Shown: positions 9,601 through 22,090, counted from the first letter of the stretch. The stretch: 35,216 bases of DNA from Pseudomonadota bacterium (GCA_022566775.1 JADFIJ010000006.1:1-35216); one strand, 5' to 3'. The notes: generated by a model not told the origin, from the sequence alone. Numbers and translations are program-made.

Positions 9601-9849
9601 GTGGGCGTCGCCAGTTTGCAAACCTGGTCAATTAATTTTAGCGGCTCCGTGAACGGCGGCGTCGCCAGGCTGAGTTCTAGCGGCGGATCGCTTTCGGAGC
9701 TGGGCGCGCTCGTCAGCTCTTCCATCGGCGCCAATCTCGTCGGATTGTTTACCGGTGACTCCGCAACCTGGTTTGTGGGAGGCTTCAACCTGATCGACAT
9801 ACTCGACGATTCTAATTCGGTTCAAGGCCTCTATGTTATCGAACGCTGA
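6679..9849 (+). CDS. FecR-domain secreted protein with Glu-Pro linker and three TbpB-like beta-barrel modules (putative Slam/T11SS cargo)
   Basis: Signal peptide; FecR-like domain ([15 protein letters not shown]...[32 protein letters not shown]...TIGIRGT); acidic Asp/Gly segment; (EP)25; three repeats of the form D.DTG.LS.G.L ... G.F.G..A...GF.L.D. It starts 38 nt after the 5294 gene on the same strand. Confidence 0.75.
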   Translation: MKSKSKMFIDRLCYNFLLLCIAIYTPANFAAEEVIAGRVVAVSGTVRAVDGSGSARQLSRRSEIFVGDTIETQPASFAQIRMTDSAIISLKESTRFEIVAYSYVENPQTDISTMRLIEGGFRTITGRIGQQNIDAYTVETEFATIGIRGTDHEGVITDALYTGVYDGGTTLSNNADTLELGLGADYDFGVATDPNTPPQGLVLQPAELGNIPVLNVAEPEEEEDDDGAGDDNADDGVNDAADGGANDAADAGAGDDGGAADQADGGGGGDDGGNVLAADLGTGAADDGAPALSLVDTETSLGVDTSGTTAVAAETNEIQVNPNETSGDGRVDCAVNSSLAACKPEDDDETEPEPEPEPEPEPEPEPEPEPEPEPEPEPEPEPEPEPEPEPEPEPEPEPEPVTPVLSDIEINQLRRVGFVTVSSGSSKGITTGLLGITNVNLLAVSSTADPRNQAGDEPLFILGRESASLQSLQTSVAGFSVDWAVWDGSASTPVTKFTDPDDDSARDLLPNRMVVVAVLPTALGNLRGSATYSTHKTDDDTPPFIGLTGTAITSGISGVWATISVDLDTGALSDGSLRVCLGGTDKCTSQSGGDWEEEWLGSFGGTVVDGVLIPTAITGTRLFGDADTSSMNGLVTGVFTGSEAEAFALGFQLQDSADADSSINGATLLEKSTVTTVDKLALAEQGFSLLPASDPFVKITSTQLASISGVFRLDVSGEITAFQGVQQFAGVDDSSISSIQRFVFDINFDTGSLSNGGLVVATASGAIWDTQFSGFINGDLIDMTVTGGTITGIDSTTIDPASSVRGDIAGFFFASTAFEDPTPDADRPEIIDGLVSGFSLHDENSSYTLTGSLLVGDYTPEPEPTPEPEPTPAPALAAGTHSAFISWGPWVNPVAQNFVVVEIIDADRATISSGDFLADVNPAPVSSMTGTLHSYENGASASFTGSGSAGSISSVLAHLHVDFDSGAITEGTLEVGVASLQTWSINFSGSVNGGVARLSSSGGSLSELGALVSSSIGANLVGLFTGDSATWFVGGFNLIDILDDSNSVQGLYVIER
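7375..7446 (+). repeat. Degenerate 24-bp tandem repeat encoding (A)DDGVNDA / ADGGANDA / ADAGAGDD
   Basis: gcagatgatggcgtgaacgacgcc / gcagatggtggcgcgaacgacgct / gcagatgctggtgctggcgatgac read in tandem. Confidence 0.75.
7729..7878 (+). repeat. 6-bp-unit microsatellite (GARCCN) encoding 25 consecutive Glu-Pro dipeptides
   Basis: 150 nt of gagccc/gaacct/gagcct units, in frame with the FecR protein. Confidence 0.95.
8365..8680 (+). repeat. Protein-level repeat module 1 (TbpB-like barrel half) within the FecR protein
   Basis: [20 protein letters not shown]...[21 protein letters not shown]...[21 protein letters not shown]. Confidence 0.6.
8905..9255 (+). repeat. Protein-level repeat module 2 within the FecR protein
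   Basis: [48 protein letters not shown]...[14 protein letters not shown]...[11 protein letters not shown]. Confidence 0.6.
9550..9849 (+). repeat. Protein-level repeat module 3 (C-terminal) within the FecR protein
   Basis: [44 protein letters not shown]...[36 protein letters not shown]. Confidence 0.6.
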
Positions 9850-9968
9850 ACCTACGCGCTTAAACCTGTCGATAAATAACAAAGGCATATATCTATTGCG
9901 GATACACGCTTTTTGGTTTGGCCGCAGCCACTGAGATCGATCAGCTGTATGGCAGGGGATTGATCGTT

Positions 9969-10385
9969 TCAATCCTCATCGGCTTTGTTGTCAAAGCCCA
10001 ATGACGCCGAATTGATACAGTAGCGTAAGCCGGTTTCCGCCGGCCCATCGGGAAATACATGCCCTAGATGGGTATCACACTTGCTGCAAACGACCTCCGT
10101 TCGCATCATGCCCCCTGAATTGTCCACTTGCTCGGACACACAGTCCGAGTTCGATGGCGCACAAAAACTGGGCCAGCCACAACCGGAATCGTATTTGGTT
10201 TGTGAAGAGAACAAGAGCTCACCACACCCGGCACAGCGATACGTACCCTCCTCCTTTGAGTCCCAGTACTTACCGGTAAAAGCCTGCTCGGTGCCTTTTT
10301 CGCGACAGACACGATATTGCTCATCTGAAAGTTGCTGTCGCCACTGGGCTTCCGTTTTCGTAATTTTGTTCTCGGTCTCACTCAT
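9969..10385 (-). CDS. msrB: Peptide-methionine (R)-S-oxide reductase MsrB
   Basis: [27 protein letters not shown]...[32 protein letters not shown]: classic MsrB with zinc CxxC pairs and catalytic RYCINS. Confidence 0.97.
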   Translation of the reverse strand: MSETENKITKTEAQWRQQLSDEQYRVCREKGTEQAFTGKYWDSKEEGTYRCAGCGELLFSSQTKYDSGCGWPSFCAPSNSDCVSEQVDNSGGMMRTEVVCSKCDTHLGHVFPDGPAETGLRYCINSASLGFDNKADED

Positions 10386-10564
10386 AAATCATTCTCACTC
10401 AGAAGCTGGAGAGGCACTACTTTCAGATCGACACTATGCCGAAAACCTGACGCCTGGATCCGGGTCATCAGCTCGAATCCGAAGCTCGCATGATCGGGTC
10501 CCCACATGTCCCAGACTGCATTGATGTTACAATGAACGGTTTATCATCTGGCCCTGGAACCTAA

Positions 10565-11776
10565 ATGGATAATATCACGCAATCAGACAAGCTCAATAAT
10601 GTCTGTTACGACATTCGCGGTCCGGTACTGGATCGCGCCCGCCGGCTGGAGGAAGACGGTCATCAGATATTGCGGCTGAACATCGGCAATCCGGCACCCT
10701 TCGGATTCAATGCGCCCGACGAAATTCTACATGACGTCATCCATAACCTGTCCAGCGCCCAGGGCTATTGCGATTCCAAGGGTTTATATTCAGCCCGTAA
10801 GGCCATCATGCAGGAGTGTCAGAAGATCGGTATCGATGGCGTCGATATCGATGATATTTATTTGGGCAATGGTGTCAGCGAGCTGATTACCATGTCCATG
10901 CAGGCCCTGTTGAACAACGGCGACGAAGTCTTGATTCCGGCTCCGGATTATCCGCTATGGACAGCCGCTGTCAGCCTCAGCGGTGGCAAGCCGGTACATT
11001 ATGTGTGCGACGAAGCCGCCGACTGGTTTCCGGATATAGGGGATATCGAAGCCAAGATAAGTCCTGACACCCGGGCGCTGGTGGTCATAAATCCTAATAA
11101 TCCCACCGGCGCGGTCTACAGCAGGGAAATTTTACTGGAACTGATTGAACTTGCACGGCGACATGACCTCATCCTCTTCACCGACGAAATATATAGCAAG
11201 ATCGTCTACGATGAAGCGGAATATATAGCGCTGGCCTCCCTCGCCGATGACTTGTTTATCGTCAGCTTTAATGGACTCTCGAAGTCGTACCGCCTGGCGG
11301 GCTTTCGATCTGGCTGGATGATTCTAAGCGGCAACAAGGCATCGGCAGAAGACTATATCGAAGGCCTGGAGATTCTCACCAATATGCGGCTGTGCGCCAA
11401 TGTTCCTGCTCAATTCGCGGTACAAACCGCACTCGGAGGTCATCAGAGTATTAACGAATTGATCCTACCTGGGGGTCGTCTGAAGGTACAGCGTGACCTG
11501 GCCTGGGAACTGCTAAGCCAGATTCCTGGCGTCAGCTGCGTCAAGCCCGGCGGCGCGATATACATGTTCCCGAAACTGGATCCCTCTGTTTACCGGATTG
11601 AAAATGACGTCGCGCTGATTATGGATATCCTCGAGCAGGAGAAGATACTGCTGGTGCAGGGTAGTGCCTTTAATATTCAGGACAGTCAACATTTCAGGCT
11701 GGTGTTTCTACCGCGCGAAGATGAACTGAAGCAAGCCGTGCATCAGATTGCTCGCGTGCTGGAGCAGTATCGATAG
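10565..11776 (+). CDS. alaA: Pyridoxal-phosphate aminotransferase, alanine-synthesising AlaA-like
   Basis: Class I/II aminotransferase: NIGNPAPFGF, INPNNPTGAVYS, SFNGLSKSYRLAGFRSGW. Neighbouring divergent msrB is consistent with AlaA. Confidence 0.88.
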   Translation: MDNITQSDKLNNVCYDIRGPVLDRARRLEEDGHQILRLNIGNPAPFGFNAPDEILHDVIHNLSSAQGYCDSKGLYSARKAIMQECQKIGIDGVDIDDIYLGNGVSELITMSMQALLNNGDEVLIPAPDYPLWTAAVSLSGGKPVHYVCDEAADWFPDIGDIEAKISPDTRALVVINPNNPTGAVYSREILLELIELARRHDLILFTDEIYSKIVYDEAEYIALASLADDLFIVSFNGLSKSYRLAGFRSGWMILSGNKASAEDYIEGLEILTNMRLCANVPAQFAVQTALGGHQSINELILPGGRLKVQRDLAWELLSQIPGVSCVKPGGAIYMFPKLDPSVYRIENDVALIMDILEQEKILLVQGSAFNIQDSQHFRLVFLPREDELKQAVHQIARVLEQYR

Positions 11777-11795
11777 CGGTAGGCCCGCCTGCCAG

Positions 11796-12926
11796 TCAGA
11801 CCCACTCGAACCCCATGGCCGCGAATAATTTCAGGCTACTGCGATCCCATTGTTCACGCTCGATCGAGTAATTTTTGAACTCTAACCGCTGCCTCTGAGA
11901 GTTCCTGAACTCGTCGAAAGCGGATATCCCGGCGCCCCTCGCCAGGGACTGCTTGAATTCCTGGCTGATTTTGCTCAGTGGCAAGACATCCAGCAGCGTC
12001 GCCCACTGCGGCAGTTCACTTCCCTGGCGCCAGCCAACTGGGGTCGGCGGGGTTTTCCCCGCCGCTGTCGTCACCGTATCCCGACCTGGTTCGATGGGGG
12101 AAAAATACCGCTGGAACCCACGCAGAATACACTCGGTAGCGGCTACCTTGGCCGGCTGGCTATATCCCGCAATGTGCGGTGTGGCAATGTCCACACGCAG
12201 TGCCAGGCTCACATCGATATCCGGTTCATTTTCCCATACATCGAACACCGTGGTTATATCAGCGCGGTCTGTCAGCAACTCAGCCAGGGCATGCTCGTCC
12301 ACGACTGCGCCGCGACAGGTGTTAATCAGGACCGAATCGGCTGGTAGTAATTCCAACTGTTTAGCCCCGACCAGATTGGCGGTTGGGTGAGCGCCGACCT
12401 GAGTCAGGGGCACATGCAAGGAAACTACCTTACACTGCATGGCCTGATCGAGAGTACGGCAGTGGGAGCCACGAACTCCCAAGAATGGATCGTAGACACG
12501 ATGGGCAATACCGAGCCCGGCAAGCTTGTTAGCGAACAGACCACCCACCCTGCCGCCACCGATAATTCCCACCTCCATCTCGGCCACAGCAATTTTCTGT
12601 TTCAGCAGCGCGAAGGCGAGAGCAGCAAAGCAATAGTCGACCACGGCGTTGGCGTTACTGCCCTTGGCATCGGCAAAGCCAATATCCTGATCGGCAAGAT
12701 AATCGAGATCGATATGATCGACGCCGCTGCTGGCGGTGGCGATAAATCTAACGGCAGTGCCATCGAGCAGGGAGCGGTCGACGCGAGTAACAGACCTTAT
12801 CAGCAGGGCATCGGCATCGATGAGGTCGGCGTTGCTGATTTTTCTGCCGGGAATTAGAACCAACTCACCGAGCTCGCGAAAGCTGCTTTCTATCTCAATT
12901 ATATTGGCATCGGCTACTATTTTCAT
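11796..12926 (-). CDS. pdxB: Erythronate-4-phosphate dehydrogenase PdxB
   Basis: MKIVADANIIEIESSFRELGELVLIPGRKIS...LLIRSVTRVDRSLLDGTAVRFIATASSGVDHIDLDYL: PdxB signature. Start at the ATG at 12926; the track's 12932 is TTG. Confidence 0.95.
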   Translation of the reverse strand: MKIVADANIIEIESSFRELGELVLIPGRKISNADLIDADALLIRSVTRVDRSLLDGTAVRFIATASSGVDHIDLDYLADQDIGFADAKGSNANAVVDYCFAALAFALLKQKIAVAEMEVGIIGGGRVGGLFANKLAGLGIAHRVYDPFLGVRGSHCRTLDQAMQCKVVSLHVPLTQVGAHPTANLVGAKQLELLPADSVLINTCRGAVVDEHALAELLTDRADITTVFDVWENEPDIDVSLALRVDIATPHIAGYSQPAKVAATECILRGFQRYFSPIEPGRDTVTTAAGKTPPTPVGWRQGSELPQWATLLDVLPLSKISQEFKQSLARGAGISAFDEFRNSQRQRLEFKNYSIEREQWDRSSLKLFAAMGFEWV

Positions 12927-12955
12927 TGTCAAGACATCGACCAGGGCCCTTGTAC

Positions 12956-13897
12956 TCAGACGATCTGACGCGTCTGGGACAGGATGTGATCAAGGTCCCG
13001 ACCCGCAAAGTTGTATTCTGTCAGGAAACTTTCCAAGCCTTTCATGTCGGGACGCCCTCGCACCATCGTTTCCAGGCTCGTATTCGCGAACGCCTCGTCA
13101 TCATCGCTTACATCGCAGACGATCGTCGCCAGCAGCTTGCTCAATTCGGCAGATTCACGATTTGCCGCCAGAATAGCGGGCAGGCGGGTCGCGCCGCGCA
13201 AGGACAATGCCCCCACCTTATCCAGATTGCGGTAGATACCTTCCACGCTGCCAAACTCCTCCAGCAATGCCCGCGCCTTGACCGGGCCCACACCCGGCAC
13301 CCCGCTGATACAATCCACCGAATCCCCGACCAGGCCAAGATAATCTGTAAATTGCTCAGGCCACACACCGTAGTCATTCAAAATATCATTACGAAAGCGC
13401 TTAACATTGCCACTGTAGTCCCACAGACAATCCTGCTTCGAAACCAATAGCTGGGCCAGGTCTTTGTCTCTTGAGACGATGTGAATCGCACAGGCCTTGG
13501 TTTCCTGACGCACGTTGCTGGCCATGGTGCCAATGATATCGTCTGCCTCATACACCTTGCTGACGAATGAAATCAAGCCAAGGATGCCACAAATTTCGGA
13601 GCAGGCCTGTAGTTGCATGGCGAGATTCTCGTCCGGCAACTCACGGTTGGATTTGTAGTCGGGGCTCAGTTCATGGCGAAATCCGCAGAACAGACTGGCG
13701 TCATGGGCGACGGCTAAATGGGTGGGTTTTACCCGTCGCAAAAACTGCAAGAGGAATAGAGTGAAGCCATAGAGGGCACTCAGCTCGGTGCCCTCGGTAC
13801 TGCGACATTCCACGTAGGGTGAAAAATGGGATTGAAATATATAGATCGAAGCATCGAGCAGGTAGACGATTTCTGGCTGATCGGCAGTCGTTGTCAC
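12956..13897 (-). CDS. 5'-3' exonuclease / flap endonuclease family protein (Pol I N-terminal / Xni-like)
   Basis: YLLDASIYIFQSHF, YKSNRELPDENLAMQL, EADDIIGTMA, SRDKDLAQLL, GDSVDCISGVPGVGPVKARALLEEFGSVEGIY (H3TH motif). GTG start. Confidence 0.88.
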   Translation of the reverse strand: MTTTADQPEIVYLLDASIYIFQSHFSPYVECRSTEGTELSALYGFTLFLLQFLRRVKPTHLAVAHDASLFCGFRHELSPDYKSNRELPDENLAMQLQACSEICGILGLISFVSKVYEADDIIGTMASNVRQETKACAIHIVSRDKDLAQLLVSKQDCLWDYSGNVKRFRNDILNDYGVWPEQFTDYLGLVGDSVDCISGVPGVGPVKARALLEEFGSVEGIYRNLDKVGALSLRGATRLPAILAANRESAELSKLLATIVCDVSDDDEAFANTSLETMVRGRPDMKGLESFLTEYNFAGRDLDHILSQTRQIV

Positions 13898-13941
13898 TGC
13901 TGTTACACCGCAGCAAGTAAGAGTAGTTGGATCACAGGCTC

Positions 13942-14217
13942 CTAACTTCCACTCTTGCGAATAAGATAGGTGTATTCTTCATCGGTCTGTGTCGTCTCGA
14001 GCAGTTCATGGCCGAGGTAGAGACAGAACTTTGGCACATCCCTGGAGGTCGAGGGGTCGGTAGCAGTCAAACGCAGCAATTCACCTGCTTCGATATCGCG
14101 AATCTTGTTATGCAATAACATCACCGGCTCTGGACAGAATAATCCCCTGGCATCGAGTTCCTGTTTCGGAATCAGGGATTTGTCTTTCGGGCTTGCATCG
14201 GTCATTGGTTTCGACAT
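13942..14217 (-). CDS. tusA: TusA/SirA-like sulfurtransferase
   Basis: QELDARGLFCPEPVMLLHNKIRDIEAGELLRLTATDPSTSRDVPKFCLYLGHELL: CPxP TusA motif. Confidence 0.88.
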   Translation of the reverse strand: MSKPMTDASPKDKSLIPKQELDARGLFCPEPVMLLHNKIRDIEAGELLRLTATDPSTSRDVPKFCLYLGHELLETTQTDEEYTYLIRKSGS

Positions 14218-14239
14218 TTTGGTTGGGATCTAATCAGGG

Positions 14240-14458
14240 CTACTTAAACTGCCGAACACAAGGCGCCAACTGACAGGTCCCAGTGTCGGGATCGTAATTG
14301 ATCAGCACCTCACCGTGCCGCAATTGATTAATAATCTGTTCGACTTTCTCATCCAGTGTATATTCCCGCTCTCCATAATCCGTTCCTTCGCGGGTAATGT
14401 ATTCTTCAATTACCGCTCTCAACACATCATCGGCCAACTGGGTATGGGGTATCTCCAT
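14240..14458 (-). CDS. YheU family protein (UPF0270)
   Basis: MEIPHTQLADDVLRAVIEEYITREGTDYGEREYTLDEKVEQIINQLRHGEVLINYDPDTGTCQL: characteristic YheU sequence. Confidence 0.9.
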   Translation of the reverse strand: MEIPHTQLADDVLRAVIEEYITREGTDYGEREYTLDEKVEQIINQLRHGEVLINYDPDTGTCQLAPCVRQFK

Positions 14459-14463
14459 TGCCG

Positions 14464-15351
14464 CTAAGCCAATTCCAGCACATTCAGCCCGGCGTCATTC
14501 TCAGCAGTCTGTTCCACCCCCTTGTTTTTCACTGCCTGGGGACCTGTCCTGAGATCAGAAAACGGGAAGCGGCTGGTATCCGCCAGTTGTGAGAGTGAGA
14601 CATTGGCGATGCTGCGGAAGATGCTTGCGACACGGCCCGGGTGTTCACGGTCCCAGTTTTGCAGCATGGACTTAATCGCCTGTCGCTGCAAATTGTCCTG
14701 AGAGCCACAGAGATTGCAAGGAATGATCGGAAAGTTCACCAGATCTGAATACAGACTAATCTCTTTCTCCTTGCAGTAGGCCAGCGGCCTTATCACGATG
14801 TTGCGTTTATCGTCGCTGAGTAATTTTGGCGGCATCGCCTTCAGCTTGCCACCGTAAAACATGTTCAGAAACAGGGTCTCGATAATATCATCCCGATGGT
14901 GGCCCAGGGCGATTTTGCTGGCGCCAATAGAGTCGGCGTAGTTGTACAGAATGCCACGCCGCAGGCGCGAACAGAGCCCGCAATAGGTTTTCCCTGCCGG
15001 CACTTTCTCGGTAACAATACTGTAGGTGTCTTGCTCAAGAATCTTGTAGTCGATGCCGAGGTTTGAAAGATAGTCTGGCAGCACATGTTCGGGAAAGTCC
15101 GGTTGTTTCTGGTCCAGGTTTACCACATGCAGACTGAAGTCTATGGGTGCATGTTTTTGCAGGTTAAGAAGGATGTCCAGCATGGTATAGGAATCTTTGC
15201 CGCCGGACAGGCAGACCATTATCAAATCGCCGTCTTCGATCATATTGTAATCGGCGATGGCCCGACCCACCTCACGACGCAAATTTTTACGACTGCGGTT
15301 TAGCTTGAATCGATTCCTGTTAACTGAGCTCATCTGCGATAGCGACTCCAT
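14464..15351 (-). CDS. ttcA: tRNA 2-thiocytidine(32) synthetase TtcA
   Basis: [16 protein letters not shown]-loop, [54 protein letters not shown]. Confidence 0.96.
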   Translation of the reverse strand: MESLSQMSSVNRNRFKLNRSRKNLRREVGRAIADYNMIEDGDLIMVCLSGGKDSYTMLDILLNLQKHAPIDFSLHVVNLDQKQPDFPEHVLPDYLSNLGIDYKILEQDTYSIVTEKVPAGKTYCGLCSRLRRGILYNYADSIGASKIALGHHRDDIIETLFLNMFYGGKLKAMPPKLLSDDKRNIVIRPLAYCKEKEISLYSDLVNFPIIPCNLCGSQDNLQRQAIKSMLQNWDREHPGRVASIFRSIANVSLSQLADTSRFPFSDLRTGPQAVKNKGVEQTAENDAGLNVLELA

Positions 15352-15369
15352 AAATGCTGGCCGGAAAAA

Positions 15370-18703
<3,334 letters not shown>

Positions 18704-18746
18704 TACGGTTACTCCACTATTTGAGTAGGCCTATTACGGGGGCCGC

Positions 18747-18775
18747 ATTATACCGCCGGCGGCAATAATTAAGAA
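18747..18775 (-). promoter_or_regulatory. Putative fadBA promoter (TTCTTA - 17 nt - TATAAT on the minus strand)
   Basis: Perfect TATAAT on the minus strand at 18747-18752, about 45 nt upstream of the fadB start. The -35 is weak. Confidence 0.4.
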
Positions 18776-18847
18776 ATACGAGTTAGCCTGGATCAGAGGA
18801 TTTTTGGGGTACTATACTGGTGGGAGTTTCTAGGGGAATCGGGACAG

Positions 18848-19882
18848 ATGCGTTCTTTCTTCATATTGCTGGTGGTGTTGATGGCAGGCAGCACTGCCTC
18901 TTTCGCCGCCGACCACGGCGTGATTCTGGCATATCACCATGTCGCCGATGACACGCCCCCTTCCACCAGCATTTCTCCAGCTCAATTCAGGCGGCACCTG
19001 GAGTATTTGCGGGATAACGGTTTTACCGTGATCGGCCTCGACACCCTGATTTCCAGCTTGCGCAGCGGCCGGCAGCTTCCCGACCGCGCCGTAGTCATTA
19101 GCTTCGACGATGGCTACATCTCCATCTACGAGCAGGCGTTTCCCATGCTGCAGGCCTTTGATTATCCATTCTCCCTATTCCTCAGCACCCAGCCCATCGA
19201 CGCCGGACAAAGAAATTATATGTCCTGGCAACAGATTCGCGAGCTGTCGGATGCCGGCGTTGTAATTGGCAACCACATGATAGATCACCCCTATATGCTC
19301 GAAGGCAAGCAGGGGGAATCCGATCGGCAACGTCTGCAAAGATTACGGCAAGAATTATTACAGGCGGAACAGACTATCCTGGAGGAGACAGGCCAGTCCC
19401 ATCGATATTTGGCCTACCCTTACGGTGAATATGATGCGCCGATAAAGGCGATGTTGTCGGAACTGGGTTTCGTCGGCCTGGCACAAAATTCAGGGGCCGT
19501 GAGCAGCCACTCCGATTTCCAGGCCCTACCCCGCTTTCCCCTCGGCAGCATCTACGCCAATCTCGATACCGCCAAGATCAAGTTCGACGCGCTGGCCTTC
19601 GATGTCGTACAGATAGCGCCGCTGTCACCGGTGACTGCCGATAGAAGTCCCGATGTCACCCTGAAATTCGCCCCGGGAAACTATGATCGCGCTCAGCTCG
19701 CATGCTTTGCCAATAGCAAACCCATACCGATGAATTGGCTGGACATGGATGCAGGTCTGGTCGAGCTATTACCCACGGAACAATACCGGGGACGTCGATG
19801 GCGCTATATCTGTACGGCGCCGGAATTGGATTCACGCCGCTTCTTTTGGTACTCAGTGCAGTGGATCAAACTCGGCGATTGA
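18848..19882 (+). CDS. Polysaccharide deacetylase family protein (NodB/CE4 domain), secreted
   Basis: Signal peptide; VILAYHHVADDTPPSTSISPAQFRRHLEYLRDNGF, AVVISFDDGYISIYEQAFPML, SHRYLAYPYGEYD: CE4 motifs. Confidence 0.9.
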   Translation: MRSFFILLVVLMAGSTASFAADHGVILAYHHVADDTPPSTSISPAQFRRHLEYLRDNGFTVIGLDTLISSLRSGRQLPDRAVVISFDDGYISIYEQAFPMLQAFDYPFSLFLSTQPIDAGQRNYMSWQQIRELSDAGVVIGNHMIDHPYMLEGKQGESDRQRLQRLRQELLQAEQTILEETGQSHRYLAYPYGEYDAPIKAMLSELGFVGLAQNSGAVSSHSDFQALPRFPLGSIYANLDTAKIKFDALAFDVVQIAPLSPVTADRSPDVTLKFAPGNYDRAQLACFANSKPIPMNWLDMDAGLVELLPTEQYRGRRWRYICTAPELDSRRFFWYSVQWIKLGD

Positions 19883-20704
19883 ATTGGCCAAGCGATCCCG
19901 GTTGCGCAACTTGTTCTGAATAATAATATTCTGTATTTCGTCCACATAATCTTCACCGCGCTCTGAATAGCGCCCGAGGCCATAGGCGAGCACCATGGGA
20001 TCGAGCGTCTGTTGTTGATTGCGCATAAAGGCCCGCAATTCGCGAAGATAGGCGTACAGGTGGTGAGTATTGATATTGTCGAGATAGCCTTTGACCGACG
20101 CCGCAACGGAATCGAATCGTCTCACCTCGTGAGTCGCTCCGCTGACGCGCCGCTGGGGTACCATTCCGCACCCTTCTTGGTAGCACCACTGGCCGAAGAT
20201 ATTATAGCCTTCCAGAACAAACCGGGAGGTGCCCCAGGCAGATTCATTGGCGGCTTGAGCCAGGGCCAGGGAAACCGGGATGACATCCACCCTCAGCATC
20301 AGCTCATTGGCGATTTCCCGATCGCTGGACTGCGCCACTTCGAGGCCATAGCTTTGTGCGAGATCCAGCATCCATTCCCGCTCCCGCGAACTCAAGGCGA
20401 TACCGTCATTTACGATATCGGCCCGTTTTAACAGCTGCTCTCGCAGCCTACGGATATGGGTATTTTCCGTGACTATATAGTCCTCGAGAAAATCGAAAAA
20501 TTGTTGCTTCTTTACCAGTACATCCGGTATCCCTGCGAAATCCGGAAAGACGATTATCGGAGGCATCGCCACCACCGTAGTTTCCTCGGTGCCGCCAGGT
20601 CCAGCCAGTCGCTGCACCAAAATCACCAGCACCAGCATCGCCACCGCAGTGACTGCCGCGGCCAGCAGTTCCAGTTGACGAGTCTTCATAGGCGCGTTAC
20701 TCAT
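19853..20704 (-). CDS. Glucosaminidase-domain (Bax-like) membrane-anchored protein
   Basis: N-terminal TM helix; PDVLVKKQQFFDFLEDYIVTEN...RVDVIPVSLALAQAANESAWGTSRFVLEGYNIFGQWCY...HEVRRFDSVAASVKGYLDNINTHHLYAYLRELR: Bax/FlgJ-like glucosaminidase. Confidence 0.88.
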   Translation of the reverse strand: MSNAPMKTRQLELLAAAVTAVAMLVLVILVQRLAGPGGTEETTVVAMPPIIVFPDFAGIPDVLVKKQQFFDFLEDYIVTENTHIRRLREQLLKRADIVNDGIALSSREREWMLDLAQSYGLEVAQSSDREIANELMLRVDVIPVSLALAQAANESAWGTSRFVLEGYNIFGQWCYQEGCGMVPQRRVSGATHEVRRFDSVAASVKGYLDNINTHHLYAYLRELRAFMRNQQQTLDPMVLAYGLGRYSERGEDYVDEIQNIIIQNKLRNRDRLANSIAEFDPLH

Positions 20705-20757
20705 AAGCAGTGTTTATCAAAATTACTGAATGTTGGGTTTACATAAGCCCCAGGTCG

Positions 20758-21084
20758 TTAACTTTCCGACTTACTGCCACCGCGGCAATCTGGAGACGGG
20801 GGAGAAGTTTCATTCCTGTCCTGCCATTCTGAGGCGGTATACAAGTGTAGCGCCAGCGCATGTACACCGCCGGCAAGCTCGTCGGCCAAAAGTTTATAGG
20901 CATGCTGGTGTCGTTGCACCCGGGACATGGGTACGAAGCAATCCGAGACCACGGTAATCCGGTAGTGAGATTCGGTGGCGGGTCCGCCATGCAGGTGACT
21001 CTCATTTTCCACCAGCAACACCGAAGGGTTAAGATCCGCGCCCAGCTTGAATTCAATTCCCACCTGCACTGCCGATTCTGTCAT
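20758..21084 (-). CDS. bolA: BolA family protein
   Basis: LNPSVLLVENESHLHGGPATESHYRITVVSDCFVPMSRVQRHQHAYKLLADELAGGVHALALHLYTASEW: BolA consensus. Confidence 0.88.
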   Translation of the reverse strand: MTESAVQVGIEFKLGADLNPSVLLVENESHLHGGPATESHYRITVVSDCFVPMSRVQRHQHAYKLLADELAGGVHALALHLYTASEWQDRNETSPPSPDCRGGSKSES

Positions 21085-21259
21085 TGCGTACCACCACCTC
21101 TGCTGTATGATTCGGCTAGCTGGAGTCTGAGTCTAAATATGCTCTAATTTCCGGCAGCGAATTATGACTTTCCGAACCGCAGTATAACGTAAAAGCGGCG
21201 AATAAATCAGACCACAGAGACGCCTGAGCATGGGCTGCTGTGATCATGAGAGTAATGCC

Positions 21260-22090
21260 ATGGTAATTTCCTGGTACCCGGGACACATGAACAAGGCCAG
21301 GAAGGAACTGGTTAAATTATTGCGTGGTATCCACGTCGTCATCGAAGTATTGGATGCCCGGATGCCCATGGCCAGTGCCAATCCGCTACTGGGGGCGATG
21401 ACGAAACAATTGCCGATCATCAAGATTCTGAACAAAGCCGATCTGGCGGACAAGCAAATTAACCAAGCCTGGTTAAACCATTTCAATACCCAATCCGCCG
21501 GCATTTGCCTGCTCAATGGCCGCGATCAGCCCCTGTCCCGCGAGTCAGTGCTCAGGAGCGCCGACCAGCTATGTGGGCCCCGGGGAAGCCAATCCCGAGC
21601 CAGGCAAATGGTCATCGTAGGCATCCCCAATGTGGGCAAGTCCTCTCTGCTGAACCAGCTAACGGACAGAAAACTGGCAAAGACTGGCAATGAACCTGCG
21701 GTGACCCGCCGCCAACAGCGGGTGCACCTGGATGAAAATTGGTATCTGGTCGACACCCCCGGACTGCTGTGGCCACGACTCGAAGACCAGGATGCTGCCT
21801 ACAGGCTGGCCTGCACGGGCACCATCCGCAACACCGCCGTCGAGGCCGAAGACATCGCCTGGTTCACCGCCGAGATGCTGCTCAGGGAGCATCGTCATGC
21901 GCTTTCACGGCGCTACAATATCGCCGCGAGTATTACCGAGCCGGAGCAACTGCTGCGACATATAGCAGAAATCCGTGGCTCCCTGGGCAAAGGCGGCCAT
22001 CCGGACTGGCACAAGACCTCAGAATTATTACTAAACGATTATCGCTCAGGTAAACTAGGCAACCTCTCTCTGGAGACACCTCCAGAGTAA
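21260..22090 (+). CDS. ylqF: Ribosome biogenesis GTPase YlqF (circularly permuted GTPase)
   Basis: MVISWYPGHMNKARKEL, DARMPMASANPLL, NKADL, GIPNVGKSSLLNQL, DTPGLLWPR: permuted G4-G1-G3 order. The track starts at 21230; the ATG at 21260 matches family N-termini. Confidence 0.92.
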   Translation: MVISWYPGHMNKARKELVKLLRGIHVVIEVLDARMPMASANPLLGAMTKQLPIIKILNKADLADKQINQAWLNHFNTQSAGICLLNGRDQPLSRESVLRSADQLCGPRGSQSRARQMVIVGIPNVGKSSLLNQLTDRKLAKTGNEPAVTRRQQRVHLDENWYLVDTPGLLWPRLEDQDAAYRLACTGTIRNTAVEAEDIAWFTAEMLLREHRHALSRRYNIAASITEPEQLLRHIAEIRGSLGKGGHPDWHKTSELLLNDYRSGKLGNLSLETPPE

